Below are positions 23,221 to 35,433 of a stretch of 64,000 nt of DNA, piece by piece. The stretch's first letter is position 1. Every line of letters begins with the position of its first letter. The notes under the pieces were generated by a model. It ran no database searches. It was not told the DNA's origin and saw only the letters and a list, made by a program, of their open reading frames with translations. A program made the position numbers and the translations under genes. This DNA comes from Panax quinquefolius (taxonomy: Eukaryota > Streptophyta > Magnoliopsida > Apiales > Araliaceae): contig CM035166.1 of assembly GCA_020205615.1 (NCBI GenBank), positions 88,403,043 through 88,467,042 of the forward strand, written 5' to 3'.

Positions 23221-25875
23221 GTGACGACCCCAAAATAGGTCCATTCCACCCAACCCATTCTCGAAGTCGCCAAATACATGGTATGTAAAACAACTACAAC
23301 TTTATTATCACAACAATAAAATCGTGAGTTTAAATACAAATATTATCTTCTAGACAATATTTATACTCAAATAAATCCTCATCACATTTATTGATACATT
23401 ATTTTACAATAATGGTGAGGACTACTAAACAACTCTCTCTAGAACCTTCATTCCATACCCCGACTAGTACTCGCTACATTCTCGCCTCCTGAGAAGAAAA
23501 ATGGAACAACAAGGAAAAGGGTGAGCTCAACTAGCCCCAAAGAAGAATGTTATGACTAAGATAATATACAACAAATTATCGTTAGTCTCCAACAGGGAAA
23601 AATCTGATAGAATACAATAGACAACAAGTTTCAGATCAATATTCGCAGCGGAAATAATAATTCATAGAAGAGTTACGTAGAGAATGAAATCTCTACTATA
23701 ATCTATGAATTTAATGTCCATCATCAATATTTTATCCCCAGTAACATCAATCAATATTCATCTCAAATCAAATATTCATCTTTGCACCTCTTGGCCAAAG
23801 ATATTCATCAATCGGTCATGTTCATCTCAACACCGCTCATCTTTGCACTCTGAGGCCAAAGATATTCATCGAAATCATTCATCTTGCACACTATGTGCCA
23901 AAGATATTCAATAATATCATCATTTAAGACTGAGGATGATGAAAAATATTTTTAAAGAACGAATCCAGTGAAACAAAATGACAAGGATTAAGGATTAAGG
24001 ATTCATACTTGGTTTTATCCATGTCCAATAATACCTCAAAAATAATCATAGTGGTGTAAAATTCAAGAATGATCAAAACATGGATACAATCAAAGCTAGT
24101 ATCCGTAATAGATATTTTGGACTTAAAAGAAGAAATTTTATTTTTCTATGAATAGTCAGAGTATCGTGAATAGTGTCAGATACGTGAATAGGCCGAGATA
24201 CGTGAATAGTAACTCTCGACACCCAAAGATAGAAATTCCACAAAAAAAACATTCACGCTTCATTGAATAGTACTCGTGAATAGTAACTTCGTGAATAGTA
24301 ACTCATGAATAGTAACTCGTGAATAGTAACTCATGAATAGTAACCCGACATGAAAAAGTTCCAAATTTGATAAAAAGTTCCAACCAATATTTCAAAGATA
24401 ATGATATCAAGAAATAATATCATTTGAGAAGAAAATAACATCCCTTACCTCAAAGAATCGAGACTTGGAAGGAAAGGTCGGAAGTGATGCTAAATGAAAC
24501 TCAGATTGAACAAACAACTCTCAAAGTATCTAAATACTCACAAAATACGCCCAATAATATAGAGAGAAAGAGAAAACTTTGTTTCGGTGTGATTTTCAAT
24601 TCTAACTTAGCCCTCTATTTATAGGAAGATGTTAGCCACAGCAGACTTGACTGCACCGATGGCTTTACACGCTACTATTGCCACCCACCACATTTGAAAT
24701 AAAATTCAGCACATTTCTTCACCAACCACAAGTGGGGCCCACTCAATTCTAGAATTTTCCACCAAAATCAATTATAACCCCGATTTCCGAATCGACACCT
24801 CTTAAAATTCATAACAAATCATTCGTGAATTTTTAACGGTTCAAAATTTGTGGACATATACTCAACTTATGTATGTATAACATACCCAAAATTACCACAA
24901 TCCAACTATTTCGGATTAAAAATTATAACCCCGCAATATATCTCAAAAACCCCGATTTAATTTTTAATACCTCCAATCCGATAAAATAATCGATAAAACA
25001 CCTCAACATTAATTCCTTCATTAATAACCACATAAATAAATCCATCATTTATATTCATATAAAATAAATATTTCCTTATCATATGAATCAATAATTAATT
25101 ATTCACAAATAATATTACGTAATCACATTTATGACAACCAGTCGCTCCTCAGAAAGAGGGGCTTTCAATAAGGATCTCTCCTTCTTGCGCGCAATTAGGT
25201 GACCAAACCTCTCCTTGATGTAACTTTCTAGACATTGCCAATAATGTTATCTAATAATATTATTCAAATAATATGAATTATTGATCCGATAATGGGAAAT
25301 CAGGTAAAGTTGACAATTATTGAACAACAATAATATAAAATATCAACGCAGCAATTATTGAATCAATAAAATAAAATATTGAATAAAGAACTACCGTGAA
25401 AATTATTGAGTAAAGGCCATCTTACGTAAGGATCAATAATTCAACAACATCGTATAATACCGTGCTTCTTTGTAAACCACGCCAGACATCGTATTTTAAC
25501 CACCGGTATTCCCAACAGCCTTAATTCAGAATAACTACGCCTGTTATTTATAACCACCCAAACTTTGTCGTTTTCCTCATCCAATCGCTTTTCACATGGG
25601 CCCCACACATGGGGTCGCTTGGCCGTCGCATTTAATATTCCCCGACAAAGATTTAATATTCCACGACCAAACGAATATTCCCGACAAAGCATTTAATATT
25701 CCACGACCAAACGAATATTCCCCACAAAAAATGAATATTTTATAACCACTTGCTTATTTTGAAATATTTGCGATTTTAACCTTAACTATCCACATTAATC
25801 AAATCAACCCTTACTATTTCAAGATAATAAATAAAAGAAATTCCTTTTTATTTAAAAAAATTTCGGGGTCTTACA
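23221..25875 (-). repeat. 5' LTR of element D
   Basis: 2655 bp, TGTAAGACCCC (at 25875) to GTCGTCAC (23221). Nearly the same sequence as 17360-20137; main differences are two fewer units in the 57-61-bp array (23765-23910) and scattered short indels. TATA box at 24625-24612, splice-donor-like GTAAGGG at 24448. The ORF at 25441-25692 is LTR sequence. Confidence 0.9.
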
Positions 25876-25880
25876 CGGAC
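25876..25880. repeat. Target-site duplication of element D, right copy
   Basis: CGGAC, pairing with 17355-17359. Confidence 0.9.
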
Positions 25881-25945
25881 TGTGTATTCGAGTCCGGAAC
25901 GTCGAAATTAGTCAGGATAGACTGTAATCACGAAAAATTGTCATA

Positions 25946-25998
25946 GTTGACTTTTTGGTCAAAGTCAACCTGTTGACTTTTTCGAGGAAAAAGTCAAC
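25946..25998. promoter_or_regulatory. Twin W-box hairpins in LTR C
   Basis: Two adjacent inverted repeats: GTTGACTTT...AAAGTCAAC (25946-25969) and GTTGACTTTTT...AAAAAGTCAAC (25972-25998). They give four TTGAC cores, the WRKY-factor binding core, about 410-460 bp before the TATA-like box. Conserved in the 3' LTR at 34972-35024. Confidence 0.6.
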
Positions 25999-27299
25999 TA
26001 CAAATTTCAGAGATGATTTTGACTAAATGGATAGTCCCTTGACGTCCGGAACGTCGACTTTAGTAGGAATCGATATATGGTTCGCAAAGTTTGGTTCCGA
26101 AGGGTAAAATAGTCAAATAACTTATTAATTGATTAAAATAATATATGTAATTTTTTTATAATAGAAATCAGCTAAACTGATGGACCCATGAGACTATTAA
26201 ATTGGGACAAGGGAGGGAGTATACGTATATTACCTAATAGCTAAGGTGGAAGTAATTTATTTTATTCCTTAAAATCAAAATTCTTTTTATTTTTCTAACT
26301 CCCACATTCTTCCTATTAATTAACTATATTATTGTAGTATTAAGTATTGTGAGTAACTAATCATTAGAGTTGAGGGTTATGGGAATCAAAAGACTCTGAC
26401 ATAGCTGTACATATATACAAACACACTTTTCTTTTAAGAAAATTCCACCAAGTGAGTAAACATGGAGAGAAATTGAGAGCCTAAGAGAGTTAGAACTAAT
26501 TTTGGAGGATTACTGAGGATTTGACAAGCAAGGAGAAGGAGCATCATATTAAACCAAGAAGAAATTCATCAAAAGGTAATTCATGAACCTATTTTATTTT
26601 TATAAGAAAAATGAGAAGAAAATGCATATAAAATTGGTAAATGATTTGTTGTGGCTTTGTGTTGCCATGTTACTGTTATTTGATGATTATAGATCATAAC
26701 AACAAAAGATATGGGTTAATCATGCATCAAATTCATAGAAAATTAAAGAATTAAGCAATGCATGCTCTACCTTTGATAAAATGTCTCTAAGGTGCTAAAT
26801 TAATCAAAAAGGTGGAAGTTTGTTGAAGTTTGATGTTGTGAAATGTGAAAAGATGTGAGAGTAGATGATCTGGACATTAGGAATAATTTAATTGCATGCT
26901 AGAAGAAAAATCACGGATTTTTGTCAAATTGGGTTTAACTAGTAATCTGTGATTTTTGGGGTTTTTTAGAGCCTCGGAATCGTGGTGTATATGACTCGAT
27001 TAACGTATGTAATAATTTTATAAAATAGTATGTAACATGAGGTAGAACCTGTCCAAATTTCATAGGAAAGGGAGTTAAATTGAGCAAGTTATGAAAATCG
27101 TAAGCATGCATGTTGGTAATAAAATTTGCGTAATTCGAAATTCCGAATTTTTCTAAGTATAAAACTAGTGCTTGCACGCTTTTCTATGCAGTTGGTTTGT
27201 GGTCTTAGCATACTAGTTTTATGAATGTTATATTTTTGTAAAATACCTTGATGTATGAAGTTTATTGTGTCCAAGTATCATGGTCATATCATCTTTAGA

Positions 27300-27770
27300 T
27301 TAGCGGGAATAAAATCGTAGAGTAAACTCTGAAAATCGTAGAGTCAATGAAAATCGTAGAGTAAACTCTGAAAATCGTAGAGTTAATGAAAATCGTAGAT
27401 TAAACTCTGAAAATCATAGAGTCAGTGAAAATCGTAGAGTAAGCTCTGAAAATCGTAGAGTCAATGAAAATCGTAGAGTAAACTCTGAAAATCGTAGAGT
27501 TAGTGAAAATCGTAGAGTAAACTCTGAAAATCGTAGAGTCAGTGAAAATCGTAGAGTAAACTCTGAAAATCGTAGAGTCAATGAAAATCGTAGAGTAAAC
27601 TCTGAAAATCGTAGAGTCAATGAAAGTCGTAGAGTAAACTCTGAAAATCGTAGAGTGCAGATAGTAGAGTGAAAATCGTAGAGTCAACACTGAAAATCGT
27701 AGAGTGAACTCTAAAAATCGTAGAGTGCAGATAATAGAGTGAAAATCATAGAGTGAACTCTGAAAATTAT
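27300..27770. repeat. 39-bp tandem array in LTR C
   Basis: Units of AAAATCGTAGAGTAAACTCTG + AAAATCGTAGAGTCAATG, about 10-12 copies, ending in variants. 39 is a multiple of three, hence the open minus frame 27400-27690. The other C-type LTR shows the same array at 39241-39500, there with many indels, running into the N gap. Confidence 0.9.
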
Positions 27771-28937
27771 AAAGTTTATATTACAACTACTACGCGTTGC
27801 TAATAGTTGATGTGCATGATTATACAATTGTGTAGGGCACGTGAAGTGCAGATAGCTGTAAGCTGTTAATCTGTTATTGGTAAACAACGATCGAGGCAAG
27901 TTTCTTACCCTATTTTTCATTATGAATTAATTAAACTCTTATTCAGTTGATTGCAGCGAGGGTAAGTTTGGGCTTGTGATTAAGTAATCATTCGTGCAAG
28001 CTCCTCTATTGTAAAGTTCTATAACTTTAATTGTGATGCGAAACGTTATTGATGATTATTCGGCCTATTAGAATCGCTATACTTTAAAGTTTGTATACCC
28101 TTAATGAACTATATTCAAGCATGCTTTCTAGCTTTCGCTTTGACTAGATGTTATTGATGCAAACGTAGTATAGTGTTTGAACAATTCAAATCCTTTGAAG
28201 CTATTGAATGTTTACCAATCCAAATTGCTTTGGTGAGGTCCCGTATGAATACTAAGATGAACAACCTGGATAATGGGGTAACTGATGACGGGCATATAGT
28301 CCCATTTACGCTTATGCGCTTAAACTTTATACTTGTGCACAATGTAGGTACGATAGTCGATCAATTGAGTACTTGTGAGAGACCGTTTACAATCTATTTG
28401 ATTGTTAAACCGTCTCGATGGTTTTTGATGAAACAAAGTAATGTTCGTGGTATCTAACACCCCTTAGTATGCTATTGAGAATTCCAGAACTCTTATCTTG
28501 ATATTCCAGTTTATCTCTTGATATTTATTTCAACTGTTGAGAAATATTCATACTAATGCTTTTACTTTGGATGTATGTTCTCAAACTACTTTATATACTT
28601 GCTGGGCAATTTGTGCTCATTTTTGCTTAAACCTTTCAGTTAAGGATGATAACGTTGAGGGCTCGGGCAAGGACAAAGGAAAGTCTAAGATGAAATGATG
28701 AGAGTTATTTATGTAATAATTATATTTCCGCATATAATGTGATGTAGCGATAAACGCTAAGTTTAAGTTTTAGTTTATTAAAGGTTGAAAAGACTTGGGA
28801 CTTTATTTTGAATAAGTATGAAATAGTTAATATTATTATTATTATTATTTGAGTTACTTAGATAAATGATGATGTATGTTGTATCGTGAGCACCATGTTC
28901 TGTAATCGATGTTACACGGATTTGGGGGCGTCATAGG

Positions 28938-28950
28938 TTGGTATCAAAGC
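28938..28950 (+). promoter_or_regulatory. Primer binding site of element C
   Basis: TTGGTATCAAAGC, two bases after the LTR end; initiator tRNA-Met type. Confidence 0.85.
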
Positions 28951-29122
28951 AATAAGTTATAAACCTTAGGTGGGGAACCTTAGACTATAACCTTAGGGAA
29001 GTTAGTGGAGAAAATAAAGAGATGAACTCATGTAGAGTTCTAGGGGTTGTGCCAAATCTATTTTTCTAAAAAAAACATCTATTTAAAAATACTAACCGAG
29101 TTATTTTTTTCTTGTTTGAAGG

Positions 29123-29790
29123 ATGTCAGGAGAAGAGGAGGTTAGAGATATCCACGTTGTGAGTGAGCATTTGGTGACAGCTGTACCTGAGCCTATAGCT
29201 GAGGCAGTAACTGACTAAGACCCAGAGGAGTATCCTGAAGAGGAAGAGGAGCCCGAGGAGGAATCAGAAGAAGCACCTGAGGATACTTTATTGGATGAGT
29301 TGATGGATAGTATTACGGAGTTGGACGACAAGGTCCATGATTTGAAGGAGCTGTATCAGGGGGAGCAGCAAACTGCAGCATTGCTTGAGGCATTGGTGCA
29401 CCACTTGATAATTAGAACGGGGATCTGGCTGACAAGTTGCGGGCATCAGACCAGAAGGCGGATAGGCTGGAGGATGAGAAAGAAGCTATTAGGACCCACT
29501 TGGGGCATACCATTAATGGGTTAGAGTCGAGGATTAAGAGTCTTCAAACTGACAAGCAGATTATTACCACATTCTGGGGAGAAGAGAGGAGAGACCGTGT
29601 TCAGGCTGAGAAGCTAACTGGCGAGTTAGAAGGAGAGGTGAGAGATAAGAAGGTTAAGATAGACAAGATGAAGTACGTATTTAAGTCAGCACATGGAAGG
29701 TTTCAACATAGGGTGAATCATTTTCCAAGTGAGAGCACCTATCTCAGACGTGTTATAAGTCGAAGGGCCGGTAATCGAGATAGCGGATGA
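29123..29790 (+). pseudogene. Extra ORF upstream of gag in element C, broken
   Basis: ATG at 29123 opens with MSGEEEVRDIHVVSE, the same start as the extra ORF of element E (MSGDNMMYRDIHVVSE). A stop (TAA, 29216) and a frameshift near 29410-29440 break it, but the remaining parts follow the E protein in order. There is an acidic stretch (29218-29290, mostly Glu/Asp/Pro), a heptad-rich segment (29291-29400), and a C-terminal coiled-coil half (29437-29790: DKQIITTFWGEE, then LTGELEGEVRDKKVKIDKMK). Not gag, protease or envelope; no transmembrane segment or zinc motif seen. Function unknown. It lies 172 bp after the primer site and 300 bp before gag. Confidence 0.75.
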
Positions 29791-30091
29791 GGAGCATGAG
29801 GACGCCATTAGGCGGGGCTTTTAGTTTATTATGATGAACTTTTACTACTGGCATATAGAACGCTTATCTTTGAATAATAAGCTTGGTTTCAGTTTTTACC
29901 AAGTATGTTGGTTTAAAGTGATGTAAATGGCTTAATGTTATAAGACGATGAAATACCTTGGGTGTTATGTTTATAAATAAATATGTTTTTATTTAAGTAT
30001 GTGATGTGATGATTAAGTCTCTTCTTATGATTGATATATTATGTAGAGTAAGTGATAAGATAATAACATTAAGTTCATTTTAAACAGATAG
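29791..30091 (+). other. Spacer before gag with splice-acceptor-like end
   Basis: Noncoding. It ends TTCATTTTAAACAG|ATAG directly before the gag ATG. The same position in E ends TTCATTTTAGCAG|AAAG. Both look like 3' splice sites. Confidence 0.5.
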
Positions 30092-31170
30092 ATGGCTAGA
30101 GGAAGAAGTCGTCAAACACCCGAGGGGTTAGGCAATAATGCTGGGATCCACCGAATCCTATGCATCAGTTTGTAGACATGTTAGTGGGGGCACTTCAGAA
30201 TCGAACCTCAAATGCCAATAACCCTCCAGTGGCCCAGGTGGCACAATTCAAGGACTTCAAGAGCGCGGGGCCCCCTGAGTTTAAAGGAACCACTGAACCC
30301 TTCGAAGCTCAAACTTGGGTCAAGGAAATTGAAAAGGCGTTCGCTATCGCCCGAGTAGGTGATGATCAGAAAACAATCTTCGCCACTTACATGTTGAAGG
30401 GTGAAGCTAATTTCTGGTGGGAGGCAAACCAGACCAGGACTGGAGAAGGCGTGATACCTTGGGAATGGTTTAAGAAAATATTTTTCGAGAACTATTTTCC
30501 GGTTAGTATGTAGAGTCGCATGGAGATGCGATTCCTGGAGCTGAAGCAAGAAGACATGACGGTACCTCAATATGCCATAAAATTCAACGAAATGGGCGAG
30601 GTTTGCGCTCACCAGTCGATAATCGAGGAGAGAAAACGAGGAGGTTTGAGCAGGGTCTCAAACCATGGCTATATAACAAACTCTCGGTGTTACAGACGAA
30701 AAGCTTCGCGACTCTCCTGGAGAAAGCTATAATCGCTGAGGGCGGAAGTGAGGCCCTGATGAAATTTAATAAGGAAAAAAAGAAGAAGAATGAAGGAGGG
30801 AATCGCGGGGAAGGTAACAATAACAGTGGTGCAAACAAGAGGAAGTGGAACAATAACAACTGTAGTGGCAACAATTTCAAATCGAGAAACTCTGGGGGAA
30901 AACCTGGGGAAACAAAGAAGAGAACAGAGGCATGCAAGTAGTGTGGGAGGAATCACTCAGGGCATGTCTAAAAGGAAAGAATGTCTGTTTCAACTGCGGG
31001 TAGGAGGGGCACGTCTCTCCCAATTGCTCTGCACTAAAGAGAAATGGATGCTTCAACTGTGGAGCATTGGATCATCAGGCAAGGAATTGCCCAAAGAAGA
31101 ACACAGCAGGAGGAAATGGAGGAAGGTGACCAAGCGGTGGGAATCTCACGATTAATGGACCACCAACTCG
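30092..31170 (+). pseudogene. gag of element C, broken
   Basis: ATG at 30092 (MARGRSRQTPEG), frameshift near 30150, then the capsid domain at 30160-30510 (FKDFKSAGPPEFKGTTEPFE, AQTWVKEIEKAF, FWWEANQ) with a stop at 30511. The conserved MEMRFLELKQEDMTVPQYA follows, then a basic Asn/Lys-rich linker (30750-30900). Three degraded CCHC knuckles follow (30935-31110); the first Cys-x2-Cys has a stop in it and the third sits in another frame. Typical chromovirus gag, now with at least three frameshifts. Confidence 0.85.
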
Positions 31171-31249
31171 TAATCGACCAACAAAGAAGGACTTTCAACA
31201 CGACGGTTCAGGATGCTACGCATCCAGGACGTGGTTTCGTGTATCATTC

Positions 31250-34200
31250 CGATCAATGATATATCTGCTTACATATTATTTGATTCGGGTGCTACTTGTT
31301 CCTTCGTATCTCATAAATTCTCCCAATGATTAAATTTAACCCAGGAAGAATTAAAATATCCTATGAACATAGAAGTTGCAAATAAGGAAATGATTCCCGT
31401 TAGCCATGTCTATAGAAATTGTGTTGTAAACATCAGGGGATATAAGTTACCCGTGGATTTAATTCCAATTCAATTAGGAGAATTTGATGTAATTCTAGGA
31501 AGGGATTGGTTATTTAACCATGGAGCGATGATAGATTGCCAAAAGAAGTGTATAAACCTTAGGACTCCAGATCAGTCTAAGGTAGCATTCTATGGAAGTA
31601 GGTCACCGAGACACTCAAGTTGTCTGACGATGATAAAAGCAAGGAAGTTACTAAGAACGTGATGTGTAGGATATTTGGCCCATATCGTCGATACGCAGAA
31701 AGCAGGGATAGAGATGGGACAGATACCAGTAGTGAACGAATTTTCGGATGTATTTCCGGAGGAATTTCCAGGACTTCCGCTGGATCGGGAGGTCGAATTC
31801 GTTATAGATTTAGTACCGGGGACGACACCGATTTCGAAAGCCCCATACAGAATGGCACCGGCAGAAATGAAGGAGGTTATGGTACAGTTGCAAGAGTTAT
31901 TGGATAGGAAGTATATTCAACCGAGTGTGTCTCCTTGGGGAGCACCAGTTTTATTTGTGAAAAAGAAGGACTGATCGATGAGACTATGTATCGACTATCG
32001 AGAGTTGAACAAGGTGACGATTAAGAACAAGTATCCGTTACCTAGGATAGATGATCTGTTCGATCAACTGAAGGGAGCGAAATATTTTTCCAAGATCGAC
32101 TTGAGGACGGGATATCACCAGTTAAAGGTAAGGAAGGAGGATGTACCTAAGATAGCGTTCAGGACACGTTACGGTCACTACGAGTTCCTGGTGATGTCGT
32201 TCGGGTTAACAAATACGCCAACAACATTTATGGACATGATGAATCGGGTATTCAAGCAATACTTAGATAAATTCGTAGTTGTTTTCATAAATGATATCTT
32301 GATCTATTCTAAGACTCAGGAAGATCATGCTGAACATTTAAGGTTAGTGTTGGAGGTGTTGAGGAAGGATAAGTTATACGCAAAATTCTCGAAGTGTGAA
32401 TTATGGTTGGAGAAAGTTCAATTTCTGGGTCACGTGATCGACAAGGACGAAATTTCTATGGATCCAGCAAAGGTGGAAGCGGTTCAGAATTAGGAACAAC
32501 CAAAGTCACCGACTGAAGGAAGAAGTTTCTTAGGACTGGCAGGCTATTAAAGACGGTTTATCCTAGATTTTTCAAAGATAGCGGGAACGTTGACGAATTT
32601 AACGAAGAAGTCGGTAAAATTTGTCTGGACGGAGAAATGTGAAGAGAGTTTTAAGGAACTCAAGAAAAGACTGAGTGAAGCACCAGTGTTGTCTTTACCT
32701 GACGATACAGGTGACTTCGTGTTTTTCAGTGATGCGTCACACAAAGGACTTGGTTGTGTGCTTATGCAACATGGTAAAGTTATTGCGTATGCATCGCGTC
32801 AATTGAAGGATTACGAGAAGGGATATCCTACCCATGATCTGGAATTGGCGGCAGTATTATTTGCCTTAAATATATGGAGGCACTATTTATATGGTGTAAG
32901 GTGTGAAATATACATGGACCATAAAAGTCTGAAGTATATTTTCACGCAGAAGGAGTTGAATATGAGACAAAAAAGATGTTTAGAACTTATAAAGGATTAC
33001 GATTGCGACATCTTGTATTATCCGGGGAAAACGAATGTGGTAGCAGATGCGCTAAGCAGAAAGGGCAGTGGTAGGTTGGCAATGCTAACAGCTCAAGAGG
33101 AGTTAATTAAGGAGATGGCTAGATTGGAACTCGAGATAAAAAGTTCAAAAGAGTCAGAGGGGAAATTGTTCGCAATGGAGGCTCATCCGACTCTATTGGA
33201 CAAAATCAAGGAAGTACAAGGCAGCGATGAGGAATGTGTGAAGGTGAGGACAAGAATTTCAGATGGAGAAGAGAATTTGGTTGCCAGCGGTGTCTGAATT
33301 AAAGGAAGAAATCTTGCAAGAAGCTCATAGCTCAAGTTACTCAATTCACCCGGGAAGCACAAAGATGTATCAGGATCTCCGCCAACATTATTGGTGGCCC
33401 AATATGAAAAGAGAAGTCGCAGAGTGCGTCAGCAAGTGTTTAACAAGCCAATGAGTTAAGGCAGAACATCAGAAACCGAGCGGGCTACTTCAACCTTTAG
33501 AAATTCTAGAATGGAAGTGGGAGCATATCACGATGGACTTCGTGGTAGGAATTCCAACTACGCAGAAGGTTAACGATGCAGTTTGGGTGATCGTTGATCG
33601 ATTGACCAAGTCAGCGCATTTCTTGCCAATCAAGATCAGATATACCTTGGATTAGTTGGTAAAGATTTACATCAAAGAGATTATTTCGTGCACGGGTACC
33701 AGATCAATTGTGTGTCGATCGCGATCCGCGGTTCACAACAAATTTTTGGAGAAGTTTTCAAGAACGAATGGGAACGCAACTGAGGTTGAGCACGACGTAT
33801 CATCCTCAAACAGATGGGCAGAGCGAGAGAACTATTCAAACTTTAGAGGACATGCTGAGAGCATGCGTTATGGATTTCAAAGGATTTGGGATGATCACCT
33901 ACGGTTGGTAGAATTTGCATGCATAATAACAGCTTATCATGCTAGCACTCCAGATGCCACCTTATAAAGCTTTATATGGAAGGAAATGCGTAACGCCATC
34001 AGACTGGGATGAAGTGGGAGAACGACAATTACTAGGGCTTAATTGGTGCAACAAACTACGATGTGATCAAAATAATACGAAGCGAGGCTCGTGGATTTTA
34101 CTCAGATCCATGAAGAAATATGCAGATCAACATCGGCAATAACGAGATTTTGACATCGGCACTTATGTGTTTTTGAAAGTGTCACCTTGGAAAGGGAAAA

Positions 34201-34575
34201 TGAGATTTGGGAAGAAGGGAAAACTTAGTCCCAGATTCATAGGACCCTTCGAAGTGTTGAGGCGAGTGGGTGAGGTAGTTTATGAAATAGCCTTACCTCC
34301 TGGAGTTAGAACATATACACAATGTGTTCCATGTTTCATCCCTACGAGCCTATAAGGTGATTAGAAGCATGTCATAGAGTATGAACCTATTCGGGTTTGA
34401 AAAGGACTTAACCTACGAAGAGGTCCCATTGCAGATAATCGATAGAAAAGAACAAGTGTTAAGAAATAAGATAATACCTTCTGTTAACGTATTGTGGAGG
34501 AACCACAATGCGGACGAGGCTACGTGGGAACTCGAGAAAAAAATGATGAAAAATTACCCTAATCTTTTTGATTGA
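31250..34575 (+). pseudogene. pol of element C: PR-RT-RNase H-IN-chromodomain
   Basis: Protease with LFDSGATCSF (31278-31307) and [21 protein letters not shown] at 31740-32490, where the catalytic box reads FINDILIYS instead of FIDD, so the second metal-binding Asp is lost; a stop replaces Gly in KKDGSM (31972) and TAG replaces Trp in NWEQ (32491). RNase H at 32590-33070 has [19 protein letters not shown] and [10 protein letters not shown]; the usual TDHKSL reads MDHKSL. Integrase at 33270-34140 has a zinc-finger remnant (CLTSQ, second Cys pair damaged) and [14 protein letters not shown], with frameshifts near 33700, 33910 and 33950. GPY module 34160-34300. Chromodomain 34390-34575 (VNVLWRNHNADEATWE). 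Recent decay, mainly transitions plus a few indels. Confidence 0.9.
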
Positions 34576-34605
34576 TGTGTAATGATTCCAGGGACGGAAT
34601 CCTTT

Positions 34606-34619
34606 TAAGGGAGGGTGAA
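34606..34619 (+). promoter_or_regulatory. Polypurine tract of element C
   Basis: TAAGGGAGGGTGAA directly before the TGTAATATCC start of the 3' LTR. Confidence 0.85.
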
Positions 34620-35433
34620 TGTAATATCCGAGTTTTATTTTTAATTTTTTTAATATTTTTTTATGTAATTTAAGAATTGTTAATAAACGAATTTATATGA
34701 AACTTTTAGGTGATTTCATTTATTAGATGTATGTGTCTGCTACATATATGTGTTATTTCAAGATATGTGATGAGATGTATTTAAATGGTTGGTTTAGTTT
34801 TATTTAACTATTTAAATAAAATTAAGTAGGGAATTATTCTATTTTATTACGTGGGATGGTATTAAATCATGAGCTGGAGTTAGGAGCAGAATTTAGAGAT
34901 GCGGACTGTGTATTTGAGTCCGGAACGTCGAAATTAGTCAGGATAGACTGTAATCACGAAAAAGTGTCACAGTTGACTTTTTGGTCAAAGTCAACCTGTT
35001 GACTTTTTCGAGGAAAAAGTCAACTACGAATTTCAGAGATGATTTTGACTAAACGGATAGTCCCTTGACGTCCGGAACGTCGACTTTAGTAGGAGTCGAT
35101 ATATGGTTCGCAAAGTTTGGTTCCGAAGGGTAAAATAGTCAAATAGCTTATTAATTGATTAATTGATTAAAATAATATATGTATTTTTTTTATAATAGAA
35201 ATCAGCTGAACTGATGGACCCATGAGACTATTAAATTGGGACAAGGGAGGGAGTATACGTATATTACATAATAGCTAAGGTGGAAGTAATTTATTTTATT
35301 CCTTAAAATCAAAATTCTTTTTATTTTTCTAACTCCCACATTCATTTTCTCTAACTCCCACATTCTTCCTATTAATTAACTATATTATTGTAGTATTAAG
35401 TATTGTGAGTAACTAATCATTAGAGTTGGGGGT
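34620..35433 (+). repeat. 3' LTR of element C, first ~810 bp
   Basis: Matches 17084-17359 plus 25881-26385. It carries the W-box hairpins (34972-35024). At 35433 (GAGTTGGGGGT) it jumps into protease-proximal internal sequence instead of continuing. Confidence 0.9.

Larger units (their letters stand above)
17360..25875 (-). mobile_element. Ty3/gypsy element D, internally deleted, minus strand
   Basis: 8.5 kb with LTRs TGTAAGACC...CGTCACA (minus) at both ends, a 5-bp target duplication, a primer site and a polypurine tract. LTRs make up about 5.4 kb. The internal part (20138-23220) is only 3.1 kb and lacks most of RT and most of the integrase core. Family is that of A and B. The two LTRs are very similar, so insertion into C is comparatively recent; it probably needed proteins from a relative. 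Confidence 0.9.
25881..28935 (+). repeat. 5' LTR of element C, second part
   Basis: Continues 17359 after removal of D. In order: two W-box hairpins (25946-25998), TATA-like ATATATAC (26411), splice-donor-like AAAAG|GTAATT (26576), a 39-bp array (27300-27770) and the 3' end GGGGGCGTCATA at 28935. Total LTR length without D is about 3.3 kb. ORFs at 26935-28457 on either strand are not supported as genes; those at 27400-27690 are array artefacts. Confidence 0.85.
17084..35433 (+). mobile_element. Ty3/gypsy element C with extra ORF, hosting element D
   Basis: 5' LTR 17084-28935 (interrupted by D at 17360-25875), primer site 28938, an extra ORF upstream of gag (29123-29790), gag, pol with chromodomain to 34575, polypurine tract, 3' LTR from 34620. 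LTRs begin TGTAATATCCGAG, unlike A, B and D. The 3' LTR is contiguous only to 35433, where a second C-family fragment starts. The pol reading frame is fairly well kept, with stops that are mostly single-base transitions. Confidence 0.9.

Noticed and set aside
27400..27690. 96-codon minus ORF
   Set aside because: Artefact of the 39-bp array.
28173..28457. 94-codon plus ORF
   Set aside because: Lies within LTR C downstream of the array; no family resemblance and its counterpart in the other LTR is lost in the gap.
30584..30956. Minus-strand ORFs of 88-117 codons opposite gag C
   Set aside because: Antisense of the Lys/Asn-rich gag linker; Phe/Leu-rich shadow frames.
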